From Candidatus Poribacteria bacterium (GTDB lineage: Bacteria; Poribacteria; WGA-4E; WGA-3G): a stretch of DNA of 64,000 nucleotides. A program made the position numbers and the translations under genes. The notes below the pieces were generated by a model. The model was not told the DNA's origin. It worked only from the letters and a program-made list of their open reading frames with translations, and did not search any database. The stretch is from assembly GCA_022826805.1 (NCBI GenBank), contig JAJDUH010000079.1:1-64000 (forward strand). The letters run 5' to 3'. Below are positions 42,287 to 50,277 of the stretch, in pieces (position 1 is the stretch's first letter; every line of letters starts with the position of its first letter).

Positions 42287-43126
42287 ATGATTCTTGGCGC
42301 ACACGTGTCCACAGCGGGCGGCATACACAATGCCATCAAGAACGGGACCGATCTCCACTGCGATGCTATACAAATTTTCTTGAGAAACCCGAACCAGTGG
42401 CAAGGAAAGCCTCCTACCGACGGAATCATTGAAAAATTTCGCGCAGCATGGGCAGAAACTAACTTTGCAGATGTAGTTGTTCACGACATCCACCTGAGCA
42501 ATCTCGCCTCTCCAAAACCAGATGTCTTGAAAAAATCAAACCAAGCGTTCCACGAACAGATGGAACTCGCGCACATGCTCGGGCTCCGTCACATTGTCAC
42601 GCATCTCGGTTCCCACCTCGGCGAAGGTGAAACATTTGGATTAAAGCAGCTGACTAACAGTTTCGATCACCTATTCGAAAGTGCTGAGGCACCAGACGTC
42701 ATGGTTCTCCTTGAAACCACTGCTGGACAAGGTACAAACCTCGGCTACTCCTTTGAACATATCCGTGATGTGATTGGCATGTCGAAATATCCAGCTCGAT
42801 TCGGTGTCTGTTTTGATACGTGTCATGTCTTCGCTGCTGGATACGATATACGAACCGAGGCAGATTGTGCTGCGACCTTTGATCAATTTGACAACATCAT
42901 CGGGTTAACCCGATTAAAAGCTTTTCATCTCAACGACGCAAAATCGACCTACCAGAGCCGAGTGGACCGGCACGAACACATCGGCGAAGGCAATATTGGT
43001 GCAACAGCGTTTGCTTATATTGTCAACGATCCCCGCTTTGCTGAAGTTCCACTCATCATCGAAACACCAGAAATGAAAATCAAGCATGAGGTGAACCTCT
43101 CAACGTTGCGAAAACTAAAGGCATAA
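42287..43126 (+). CDS. nfo: Endonuclease IV (apurinic/apyrimidinic DNA repair)
   Basis: 279 residues, the standard length. A TIM-barrel zinc enzyme: GAHVSTAGGIHNAI, FLRNPNQWQGK, IVTHLGSHLGEGE, VLLETTAGQGTNLG, GVCFDTCHVFAAGYD, HLNDAKSTYQSRVDRHEHIGEG and LIIETPE supply the nine metal ligands. It cuts DNA 5' to abasic sites and acts in base excision repair. The ATG follows an AGGAG about 15 bases upstream, a rather long spacing. A small CopZ-like gene starts four bases after its stop. Confidence 0.95.
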   Translation: MILGAHVSTAGGIHNAIKNGTDLHCDAIQIFLRNPNQWQGKPPTDGIIEKFRAAWAETNFADVVVHDIHLSNLASPKPDVLKKSNQAFHEQMELAHMLGLRHIVTHLGSHLGEGETFGLKQLTNSFDHLFESAEAPDVMVLLETTAGQGTNLGYSFEHIRDVIGMSKYPARFGVCFDTCHVFAAGYDIRTEADCAATFDQFDNIIGLTRLKAFHLNDAKSTYQSRVDRHEHIGEGNIGATAFAYIVNDPRFAEVPLIIETPEMKIKHEVNLSTLRKLKA

Positions 43127-43130
43127 TATT

Positions 43131-43337
43131 ATGCAAAAAACGAAATTAAAAATCGGTGGTATGTCATGCCAGCATTGTGTCAAAACGGTGACCGATGCGT
43201 TGACCGAACTGGAAGGTGTTCAGCGCGCAAAAGTGAACCTACGTAAAGGTGAGGCGATTGTCCGTTTCAATGCGCTGCGCATCACATCTACCGATCTTAG
43301 AGATGCAATAACAGAAGCCGGATTTAAGGTGTTGTAG
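43131..43337 (+). CDS. Heavy-metal-associated domain protein (CopZ-like)
   Basis: 68 residues, one HMA ferredoxin-like fold with the metal-binding loop GGMSCQHC (Met-x-Cys-x-x-Cys). It is typical of copper chaperones and of the soluble domains of metal-transporting ATPases. No P-type ATPase is next to it. It is probably cotranscribed with nfo. Confidence 0.88.
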   Translation: MQKTKLKIGGMSCQHCVKTVTDALTELEGVQRAKVNLRKGEAIVRFNALRITSTDLRDAITEAGFKVL

Positions 43338-43374
43338 AAAGTCCCTTTGGTTCAGGCGCTAATCGGAAACCATT

Positions 43375-43430
43375 GTAGGGGTTGGGGTTCCCAACTCGAT
43401 GACCGATGGGCAGAGAAACTCTGCCTCTAC
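43375..43430. repeat. Two small hairpin repeats between copZ-like and obg
   Basis: GTTGGG-GTT-CCCAAC (43381-43395) and GGCAGAG-AAA-CTCTGCC (43409-43425). These GTAGGGGTTGGGGTTCCCAAC / GGCAGAGAAACTCTGCC blocks look like copies of common dispersed intergenic repeats. Confidence 0.55.
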
Positions 43431-43473
43431 GATTGTTGATGGCTGACCGTTGATGACTGAAAAGTGTGAGTAT

Positions 43474-44763
43474 ATGGACACCGCAAAAATTGAGGTTAAA
43501 GCAGGCGATGGCGGGAACGGGTGTATCAGTTTCCGCCGAGAGAAATTCGTTCCGCGCGGTGGTCCCGATGGTGGGGATGGTGGGAACGGTGGAAACGTTG
43601 TCCTCGTTGCCACTTTGGGGATGAGCACGCTGATTGATCTGCGTCATAATCCGCGTCAGGTCGCTGAAAACGGTGGACACGGCACCGGCAAGCAGCGAGA
43701 CGGGGCAGATGGCGTAGACCGCGTCATAAAAGTACCTGCTGGTACCATCGTCAGAGACCAAGACACATTGGAGATGCTTGCCGATCTGACGGAACCTGAC
43801 CAAACCGTTGTTGTCGCACGCGGCGGTATCGGTGGAAAGGGCAATGCCCACTTTAAGAGCAGTACCTTCCAAGCACCACGTGTCGCAGAAAGAGGAGAGC
43901 CCGGAGAAGAACATGAGATTAGCCTTGAAATCAAACTTATCGCTGATGTCGGACTGGTTGGTTACCCCAACGCCGGTAAATCGACCCTACTGGCGCGAAC
44001 TTCCGCAGCAACCCCGAAAATCGCCCCGTATCCATTCACCACACTCCGTCCTAACTTAGGGGTTGTTCGTATTGATCGAGAACAGAATTTTATCCTCGCT
44101 GACATCCCTGGACTCATAGAGGGTGCGCACAAGGGAGCAGGTTTAGGTCATCAATTTCTGCGCCACATTGAGCGCACCAAAATGCTAATTCATGTTATTG
44201 ATCTAAGTGCTGCAGATGGACGCGATCCGATTAAGGATTACGAACAACTCAATCGCGAATTGGGACATTACAATACACTGCTAACGAAACTTCCGCAAAT
44301 TATTGCCGTAAATAAAATAGATATGCCTGAAGCGAAGGCGAACCTGACGCGTGTGCAGGCGTACTTCGGTAAACGGAAAATCTTCCCTATCTCCGCTGTT
44401 ACGGGTGAAGGTGTCAATCCGCTCATGCAGCAGGCGTATCGGTCCTTGCAATACCTTGAATCGCGCGCCCGAGAGGAAGCAGAGACGACGATTACATTCG
44501 AGCACAAATTACCGTCAGAACCGACAGCACGGTTTGAACTCGTCAAAACCGAGGAGGCGTTTGTTGTCAGCGGGGCAGAACCGCGTCGCGCTGTCCTCAT
44601 GACGGATATGGATAACGAACAGGGGTTGATTCTGTTGTATCGGAAGTTGAAAAACATGGGAGTGATAAATGCCCTCGCCGCCGCCGGCGCAGTGGAAGGA
44701 GACACGGTTCAGATTGATGAATTCGAGTTCACCTATAGCCCAAGAGCGATACAGTCCAGTTGA
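43474..44763 (+). CDS. obg: GTPase Obg (CgtA)
   Basis: About 429 residues from the ATG at 43474, because the conserved Obg start DTAKIEVKAGDGGNG follows directly. The glycine-rich Obg fold (about 1-155, e.g. RGGPDGGDGGNGGN) is followed by the G domain with G1 GYPNAGKST and G3 DIPGLIEGA, then a C-terminal OCT-type domain (FELVKTEEAFVVSGAEP). It supports ribosome assembly and the stress response. It is followed by proB with which it overlaps. Confidence 0.95.
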   Translation: MDTAKIEVKAGDGGNGCISFRREKFVPRGGPDGGDGGNGGNVVLVATLGMSTLIDLRHNPRQVAENGGHGTGKQRDGADGVDRVIKVPAGTIVRDQDTLEMLADLTEPDQTVVVARGGIGGKGNAHFKSSTFQAPRVAERGEPGEEHEISLEIKLIADVGLVGYPNAGKSTLLARTSAATPKIAPYPFTTLRPNLGVVRIDREQNFILADIPGLIEGAHKGAGLGHQFLRHIERTKMLIHVIDLSAADGRDPIKDYEQLNRELGHYNTLLTKLPQIIAVNKIDMPEAKANLTRVQAYFGKRKIFPISAVTGEGVNPLMQQAYRSLQYLESRAREEAETTITFEHKLPSEPTARFELVKTEEAFVVSGAEPRRAVLMTDMDNEQGLILLYRKLKNMGVINALAAAGAVEGDTVQIDEFEFTYSPRAIQSS

Positions 44764-45880
44764 GACACGCCCCTGTTTGTCGGATGTACGGCGTATCGTC
44801 GTGAAGGTTGGCAGCAGCACCATTGCAGACGATGGGCACCTCAACGAAGCGGCGCTGGATGGGCTGGTTCACGATTTAGCACTCGTCAAGCAGGAGGGTG
44901 TGGAGGTCATACTGGTCACGTCAGGGGCAATCGCCGCGGGCTGGCCACAACTCGGTCTCAAACAACGTCCGCAGACGCTACCACATTTGCAAGCCTCTGC
45001 TGCTGTCGGTCAGATTTGGTTGATGGCGGCGTATGAGGAACGGTTCCGCAACTACGGACAGCGAACAGCACTTATGCTGCTGACACGGGACGATTTCTCG
45101 AACCGGGAACGCTACACCCGCATGAACGATACCCTCCGCGCACTACTCCATCACGGTGTGATTCCTATTGTTAACGAAAACGATACTGTTGCAGTTGACG
45201 AAATCAAAGTCGGTGATAACGATACCCTCTCTGCTTACGTAACGAATCTTGCCCAAGCGGAACTCCTTGTTGTTCTCTCCGATCAGTCAGGCTTTTACAC
45301 TGGTGATCCAAGGCACGACTCGAATTCAGAACTCATTCATACCGTCAACGCGATTTCGGAAGAGATATGGAAAGCCGCTGGCGAGGCTGGTACAGAGAGT
45401 GGTACTGGTGGAATGGTAACCAAACTGCGAGCCGCTGACATCGTCACTGGATCCGGTGAGATGATGGTACTCGCACACGGACGAGAACCACTTGTTGTCA
45501 CAAGACTCTTGAAGGGTGAGCGCCTCGGTACCCTGTTCCTTCCCCAATCCCGTATTTCTGGACGCAAACGGTGGATCGCCTATTCCCGTCCCCCGAAAGG
45601 TAGGCTTATTGTAGATGATGGCGCGAGGGACGCGCTCGTGAGAGGTGGTAGAAGCTTACTCCCTGCTGGTATCCGACGCGTCGATGGCAGTTTTGACTAT
45701 AGCGATACCGTTTCGTGCCTCACAGAAAACGGCGTAGAGTTTGCGCGTGGTTTAGCAAACTATAACGCTGTGGAAACCACCAAGCTCGCTGGAAAACATA
45801 CCAAAGACATTGAAAAAATCCTCGGTTACCGAGATTACGACGAAATCATACACCGGGATAATCTCGTCCTACTCGACTAA
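44669..45880 (+). CDS. proB: Glutamate 5-kinase with C-terminal PUA domain
   Basis: First enzyme of proline synthesis: phosphorylates glutamate. The amino-acid kinase domain begins RRIVVKVGSSTI and includes VTSGAIAAGW, PIVNENDTVAVDEI and GTGGMVTKLRAA; the PUA domain (about 310-385) has RSLLPAGIRRVDGSF. The start is uncertain. ATG 44669 has a good GGGAG six bases upstream but lies 95 bases inside obg and adds about 40 residues. TTG 44777 would give the usual N-terminus (SDVRRIVVKVG) but has no ribosome site. proA follows after a 340-base gap. Confidence 0.92.
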   Translation: MPSPPPAQWKETRFRLMNSSSPIAQERYSPVETRPCLSDVRRIVVKVGSSTIADDGHLNEAALDGLVHDLALVKQEGVEVILVTSGAIAAGWPQLGLKQRPQTLPHLQASAAVGQIWLMAAYEERFRNYGQRTALMLLTRDDFSNRERYTRMNDTLRALLHHGVIPIVNENDTVAVDEIKVGDNDTLSAYVTNLAQAELLVVLSDQSGFYTGDPRHDSNSELIHTVNAISEEIWKAAGEAGTESGTGGMVTKLRAADIVTGSGEMMVLAHGREPLVVTRLLKGERLGTLFLPQSRISGRKRWIAYSRPPKGRLIVDDGARDALVRGGRSLLPAGIRRVDGSFDYSDTVSCLTENGVEFARGLANYNAVETTKLAGKHTKDIEKILGYRDYDEIIHRDNLVLLD

Positions 45881-45910
45881 TTTTGTTTTCCAGCCAAATA
45901 TTGCAGCTAC

Positions 45911-46020
45911 GTAGGTTGGGTTGAGCGGAATGTGCCGGAGAGGGTTGTACGCCTAAAGTGCCTTGCTAACCCTCAATGACACGTGTCACGAAGAACCTAT
46001 AGCGAAACCCAACTTTTTTA
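45911..46020. repeat. Long palindromic repeat with inner palindrome between proB and proA
   Basis: GTTGGGTT (45915-45922) and AACCCAAC (46006-46013) are separated by 83 bases; AGGGTT/AACCCT lie inside, together with the exact palindrome TGACACGTGTCA (45977-45988). T-rich sequence follows. The GTTGGGTT/AACCCAAC arms also form a compact hairpin at 49329-49355. It may act as a terminator for proB. Confidence 0.5.
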
Positions 46021-46130
46021 TTTATGTGAAGCAAACATAGATAAAACGTAGTAGTTACACCTGTTACGGCACACGGCGTATGCCTACTACTTTTAAAACT
46101 AAATAGCCCTGATCAAATTTTCAAACTATC

Positions 46131-46160
46131 TTGAAACTTTTCCGAACCTTATGCTATAAT
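46131..46160 (+). promoter_or_regulatory. Promoter of proA (extended -10)
   Basis: TTGAAA (46131-46136), 18-base spacer, TGCTATAAT (46152-46160), an extended -10. So proA has its own promoter although it follows proB. Confidence 0.7.
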
Positions 46161-46219
46161 ACTCACCATCACTTCCAACCTACAATTTTTCTATCGCACT
46201 CCTTCACATAAGGAATACT

Positions 46220-47482
46220 ATGAGCAAAGATATACAACAAATGATCCAATCACAGGCTCGAATGGCAAAATCGGCGATGCGGGTTTTATCGCGAAGTTCT
46301 GCCGATGTCCGGAATCATGCCCTCTTAGCGATGGCTGAAAGCCTACAGGATTCTAAAGATAAAATTCAGGCAGCAAATCGCATTGACCTCGAAAATGGCG
46401 AAAAAACTGGACTCGCTGCACCGCTTATGCAACGCCTCTTACTCGACGACAAAAAAATCGAACGGATGGTGGACAACCTCCGCCAAGTCGCTGCACTTCC
46501 CGATCCGATTGGTGCAGTTATCAGTATGGGTGAACGTCCGAATGGACTCAAGATCGGTACAGTTCGTGTCCCTATCGGTGTCGTTGCTGTTGTGTATGAG
46601 TCGCGCCCGGACGTGACCGTTGAAGTATCAGCACTCTGCATCAAGTCTGGAAACGGTGTTATCCTCCGAGGTGGTTCCGAAGCGATTCACTCCAATGCGA
46701 CGCTTGCCCGTATCCTCAGCGATACCGCTGCCGCAGAAGGTGTCCCAGACGCTATCCAATTCGTTGACACCACCGATCGACAGGCTGTCTACGAACTCAT
46801 CCGTCTGCCAGAATACGTTGACCTCGTTATTCCACGCGGCAGCAACGAGTTCGTCCAGTTTTTAATGAAGGAGTCTGATGTCCCGGTGCTGGGACATGCT
46901 GATGGTATCTGCCATATCTACGTTGACGAAACGGCTGATCTCGAAATGGCGAACAAGATATGCATGAATGCAAAGGTTGGATATAAGGTTGCTGTCTGCA
47001 ACGCTGTGGAGACGCTCCTTGTCCACGCTGATACCGCTGAAAAGTTTCTCCCTACTTTTTGTGAGGCACTGCAGGATGCAGATGTTGAAATTCGTGGATG
47101 TGAACGCACGCAGCAACTCCACCCTGCTGCGAAGCCTGCCACCGAAGAGGATTGGCGCACGGAGTACCTTGATTATATCTTATCCGTTCGAGTGGTGGAC
47201 GACATAGACACGGCAATCGACCATATTGAAGCCTACGGTTCGCATCATTCTGATGCGATTATCACCGAAAGCTACAGCGCAGCACAACGCTTCCTCAAAG
47301 AGGTAGATTCCGCTGCCGTCTACGTCAACGCCAGCACTGTCTTCACCGACGGTTATGAGTTTGGGTTGGGTGCAGAAGTCGGAATTAGCACGCAGAAGCT
47401 GCACTCCCGCGGTCCCATGGGACTTGAGGGATTGACGACTTATAAGTACATTGTATACGGGGACGGTCAGGTACGTGAGTAG
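46220..47482 (+). CDS. proA: Glutamate-5-semialdehyde (gamma-glutamyl phosphate) dehydrogenase
   Basis: 420 residues, standard length. Second step of proline synthesis, reducing gamma-glutamyl phosphate with NADPH. The catalytic Cys is in KVAVCNAVETLLVH; other family motifs are VVYESRPDVTVE, GNGVILRGGSEA and VSTVF-like VNASTVFTDGYEFGLGAEVG. AAGGAA precedes the ATG. It completes the obg-proB-proA group. Confidence 0.95.
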   Translation: MSKDIQQMIQSQARMAKSAMRVLSRSSADVRNHALLAMAESLQDSKDKIQAANRIDLENGEKTGLAAPLMQRLLLDDKKIERMVDNLRQVAALPDPIGAVISMGERPNGLKIGTVRVPIGVVAVVYESRPDVTVEVSALCIKSGNGVILRGGSEAIHSNATLARILSDTAAAEGVPDAIQFVDTTDRQAVYELIRLPEYVDLVIPRGSNEFVQFLMKESDVPVLGHADGICHIYVDETADLEMANKICMNAKVGYKVAVCNAVETLLVHADTAEKFLPTFCEALQDADVEIRGCERTQQLHPAAKPATEEDWRTEYLDYILSVRVVDDIDTAIDHIEAYGSHHSDAIITESYSAAQRFLKEVDSAAVYVNASTVFTDGYEFGLGAEVGISTQKLHSRGPMGLEGLTTYKYIVYGDGQVRE

Positions 47483-47497
47483 GGTTTGAATTTTTCC

Positions 47498-47525
47498 TTG
47501 ACTTTTTTCTACGCTGCACTATAAT
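47498..47525 (+). promoter_or_regulatory. Promoter of the DUF5069 gene
   Basis: TTGACT (47498-47503), 16-base spacer, TATAAT (47520-47525), leaving a leader of about 110 bases. Confidence 0.6.
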
Positions 47526-47642
47526 GCTATAGGACATTTTACACGACAGGCAATAATATCTGTTGTGTCAATGAATGAGTGTGGGAGGGCTTTGTAAGCC
47601 CGATTTCCGATTTTGATCTTTTTAAGAGAAGGAGAAAATAGA

Positions 47643-48071
47643 ATGGCAGGAATGATTCCGACAATTAGTTCCGGGGTTGCAGGACCGCTCGGCGTGTCAC
47701 ACCTCCCCCGATTCTGGTCGAAAGTGCTGATGGATGCTAAGGGTGTACTACATGAAGATTATCCGGCATGCGGCGCGGGCTTCGATCAAATGGTATTGGA
47801 TGGTCTCGGTCTGGACAAGGACGCTACGCTGGCATATATCAGCGACAATTCGCCTACCTACCCACAGTTTGAAGCGTGGGTTTCGGAAAATGGAAGTTTT
47901 GATCAAGCAGCAATTGATGAGCTGAACGCTGCAATTGCCGGTTATAATCACGACGACGATACCCGTGGCAGCATCCTCGGTGCAAGCGGTATTTCAGACG
48001 ATGGCTCTATCTTAGACGCTGTTAATCTTAACAACCTTGACGACTGGTATGAACTTCACGCCAGCTTATAG
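47643..48071 (+). CDS. DUF5069 family protein
   Basis: About 142 residues from the ATG at 47643 with GAAGGAG upstream. It has LPRFWSKVLMDAKGVLHEDYPACGAGFDQM and LGLDKDATLAYISDNSPTYPQF (shown partly), which match the DUF5069 pattern of small helical proteins with LPR.L.K and FL...D. No known enzymatic motif. Function unknown. Confidence 0.7.
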   Translation: MAGMIPTISSGVAGPLGVSHLPRFWSKVLMDAKGVLHEDYPACGAGFDQMVLDGLGLDKDATLAYISDNSPTYPQFEAWVSENGSFDQAAIDELNAAIAGYNHDDDTRGSILGASGISDDGSILDAVNLNNLDDWYELHASL

Positions 48072-48080
48072 GTTAGACGT

Positions 48081-48137
48081 TTGGCTGTCGGTTATTCGCG
48101 GTTCGCTAACTGCTAATCGCTATCTGCTGACAGCCAA
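48081..48137. repeat. Palindrome between convergent genes
   Basis: TTGGCTGTC (48081-48089) pairs with GACAGCCAA (48129-48137). It lies between the ends of two convergent genes and could terminate both transcripts; the enclosed sequence contains GGTTCGCTAACTGC-type heptad remnants. Confidence 0.55.
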
Positions 48138-48144
48138 CAGCCAT

Positions 48145-49236
48145 TTAACAACAGTCCGAAGACGCGCAGCAATCTTCACAATTCTCTGCTTCTGTTGTCA
48201 ATTCGATTGCCTTACCCGTTTCAGAGGATTTGAGACCCGCAAGTAGAATCTCCGTGACATGCCGCGCTGTATACGCATTTGAGAGTGGCGGTTGCGTTCC
48301 CGCACGGATATGCTCCGCAAAATGTGTGTGCATGCCACTCGGTGCTGCGTCTGAACAGTCGATATCTTTGACATCAACCGGCGCATGTTCACGTGTATAA
48401 GAGGTCGGCGTCCACTGACTGAGCGTCGCGCCATCTTTGCCGGGCATCGTGAATTTACCCGCTGTGCCGTGTACACTCGCTTCTCCTGTTCGCGCAGGAT
48501 CGCACCAACTCGTCTCCGCAGTGACAATTCCACCAGATTGCATCTCAAGCACCAGCGTTGCGACATCCTCTAATTCCGTCGGTTTGTCGAAGGTCGAAAC
48601 GAAACCGGTCACCCGTCTGAATGTGCCAAGCATGGCAACGAGCCCTGAGACAGCATAAACGCCCATATCAAAGAGCGCGCCGACACTCGCCTGTTTGGCA
48701 TCGAAAAACCACAAATCGTCCCCACTTTCGCCGAAAATATCACGAATTTCGGCGTAGTAGATTTCGGGACCGCCGTGGCTACTCCGCATTCTCGCCCCGG
48801 AGACACGTCCAATGGCATTTTCGGCAATCAGTTGCCGAATTTTGTAGATAGCGGCGTTGAAGTGCGGGAGACACATCACGATTTTACCACTCGCTTCGGT
48901 CGCATCAACGAATTGATTCGCCTCATCCATATCACCACAGAGCGGTTTCTGCATAAGTACGTGTTTGTCTGCTTGGAGTGCTTTCACACCCCACGAGACA
49001 TGCAAGGGGTGCGGTGTGCCGATCAGGATAGCGTCGAGCGTATCATCAGCGATGATTGCATCGTAATCTTGGGTCCAGTGCGGTATGTCGAATTCTTGGC
49101 ACTGATGTTTGAGACGATGTTCACGTCTACCACCGATGACACTGACTTCAAAATCGCTGTCTTGTGCAAGGTCGGGCAAGTGCATCCGACAGACGATGCC
49201 ACCTGCACCGATAACGCCAAGTTTTATTTTTTCCAT
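48145..49236 (-). CDS. Gfo/Idh/MocA family oxidoreductase with Cys-rich C-terminal tail
   Basis: 363 residues. The NAD site is LGVIGAGGIVCRMHLPDL, the family Lys is in HVLMQKPLCGD (QKP rather than EKP) and the active-site segment is GALFDMGVYAVSGLVA. The last 11 residues are CEDCCASSDCC, with five Cys. Such a tail is not part of the family fold; it could bind a metal or come from read-through after loss of an older stop. Substrate unknown. No Shine-Dalgarno site is visible before the start. Confidence 0.87.
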   Translation of the reverse strand: MEKIKLGVIGAGGIVCRMHLPDLAQDSDFEVSVIGGRREHRLKHQCQEFDIPHWTQDYDAIIADDTLDAILIGTPHPLHVSWGVKALQADKHVLMQKPLCGDMDEANQFVDATEASGKIVMCLPHFNAAIYKIRQLIAENAIGRVSGARMRSSHGGPEIYYAEIRDIFGESGDDLWFFDAKQASVGALFDMGVYAVSGLVAMLGTFRRVTGFVSTFDKPTELEDVATLVLEMQSGGIVTAETSWCDPARTGEASVHGTAGKFTMPGKDGATLSQWTPTSYTREHAPVDVKDIDCSDAAPSGMHTHFAEHIRAGTQPPLSNAYTARHVTEILLAGLKSSETGKAIELTTEAENCEDCCASSDCC

Positions 49237-49328
49237 TTTTTAACTATGGCCCTCTGGTCCAAACGTCCGTTGTCCGTTCGGGTTTTTGGTCTGGGTTACC
49301 TATTGGGTTTAACGCAACCTGTAATCAT

Positions 49329-49355
49329 GTTGGGTTTCACTTGGTTCAACCCAAC
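49329..49355. repeat. Compact hairpin repeat GTTGGGTT...AACCCAAC
   Basis: GTTGGGTT (49329-49336) and AACCCAAC (49348-49355), 11-base loop. The same arms occur as a long-range pair at 45915/46006. It lies in the 143-base gap between two minus-strand genes. Confidence 0.55.
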
Positions 49356-49379
49356 CTACAAGTCCTGACTCCCAAAGAG

Positions 49380-50027
49380 TTAGGCAGGTTTCAGTACAAC
49401 ATTGCGGAAAGCGACGGGTCCGTGATCACCCTGCAACATCAGGGGACCGGTGGCAGCCTCCTCTTCCAACATCGCACCCCGTGTTACCCCTACAACCTCA
49501 ACGTCTTCATGGACAACCTGTCCATTCCATACGACTTTAACGAAGGTTGCATTGGCAATTTTATTACCGTCAGTATCGAATTTTGGTGCGCGAAAAGTGA
49601 TGTCGTACGTCTGCCACTCGCCTGGAGGTTTACTGGCGTTGACGCTCGGTGGCACGCCATCTACCGGTTGATTATCAATCCAGCGACAATACACGCCGCC
49701 ACAGGTGCCGTAACGAAGTTCCGTTTCACCCCAGCTGTCCAATATCTGGATCTCGTATCTGCCCATGAGGTAAACCCCTGAATTGGAACCTTCTGGCACT
49801 ATGAATTCTACGTGCAGTTCACAATCGCCGTGCGCCGCTTCGGTGTAGATATCTACGGTTCGTCCCGTGGCACCGTTGTAAAAGATCCCTTCACCGGCTG
49901 TTATTGTGAGGAGTTTCGCATCGTCTGGGTTGAGGCCGGTGCTACTGGCGGCACCCCATTCGTGTTCTGGCGCGCCTCCGCGAGCGAGCCATCCATTCAT
50001 ATTTTTACCATTAAAAAGATTAGGCAT
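49380..50027 (-). CDS. DUF1080 (3-keto-disaccharide hydrolase-like) protein
   Basis: 215 residues, a single concanavalin-like beta-sandwich. The family start LFNGKNMNGWLARGG, then GDCELHVEFIVPEGSNSGVYLMGRYEIQ (partly) and KPPGEWQTYDITFRAP define it. Proteins of this family are abundant in polysaccharide-degrading bacteria and are linked to hydrolysis of oxidised disaccharides or sugar binding. No signal peptide is seen. AGGAGA lies six bases before the ATG. Confidence 0.85.
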   Translation of the reverse strand: MPNLFNGKNMNGWLARGGAPEHEWGAASSTGLNPDDAKLLTITAGEGIFYNGATGRTVDIYTEAAHGDCELHVEFIVPEGSNSGVYLMGRYEIQILDSWGETELRYGTCGGVYCRWIDNQPVDGVPPSVNASKPPGEWQTYDITFRAPKFDTDGNKIANATFVKVVWNGQVVHEDVEVVGVTRGAMLEEEAATGPLMLQGDHGPVAFRNVVLKPA

Positions 50028-50056
50028 CTATATTCTCCTATGTTCACTAAAAATTA

Positions 50057-50085
50057 TTGACATATTTCGCTAAATCAAGTACTAT
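50057..50085 (+). promoter_or_regulatory. Promoter of the multiheme cytochrome gene
   Basis: TTGACA (50057-50062), 17-base spacer, TACTAT (50080-50085). It places the three repeat copies at 50146-50262 in the transcribed leader, about 185 bases long. Confidence 0.55.
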
Positions 50086-50145
50086 ATTTAATACTACAGA
50101 TTACACAATAAGCACCATAGTTTCAGCAACGTAAAACAGACTTTT

Positions 50146-50262
50146 GTAGATCAAGTTTCGGCTTACAAGTTGCGCCGACTTCTGTAGATCAAGTTTCGGC
50201 TTACAAGTTGCGCCGACTTCTATATAGCAAGTTTCGGTTTACAAGTTGCGCCGAAAGTACAA
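50146..50262 (+). repeat. Palindromic leader element, three tandem copies with 38-base period
   Basis: Three copies (CAAGTTTCGG starts near 50152, 50190, 50228) of the element also found at 12012 and 52077. The stem is CGGC/GCCG with flanking AAG.../...CTT in the first two copies and TTTCGG/CCGAAA in the third; the loop is TTACAAGTTGC in all. The copies directly precede the start codon of the cytochrome gene (16 bases after the last copy). The third copy reads TTTCGGT with a G-T wobble. Confidence 0.7.
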
Positions 50263-50277
50263 GGACAATTAAAACCT

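Noticed and set aside
42671..42886. 71-codon minus-strand frame within nfo
   Set aside because: Antisense to endonuclease IV, which has all metal-ligand motifs.
43324..43914. 196-codon open frame on the minus strand
   Set aside because: Antisense of the Obg glycine-rich domain; mirror of its repetitive codons.
50146..50262. Possible CRISPR array
   Set aside because: Three repeats without unique spacers; each is a continuous 38-base unit and no cas gene is nearby.
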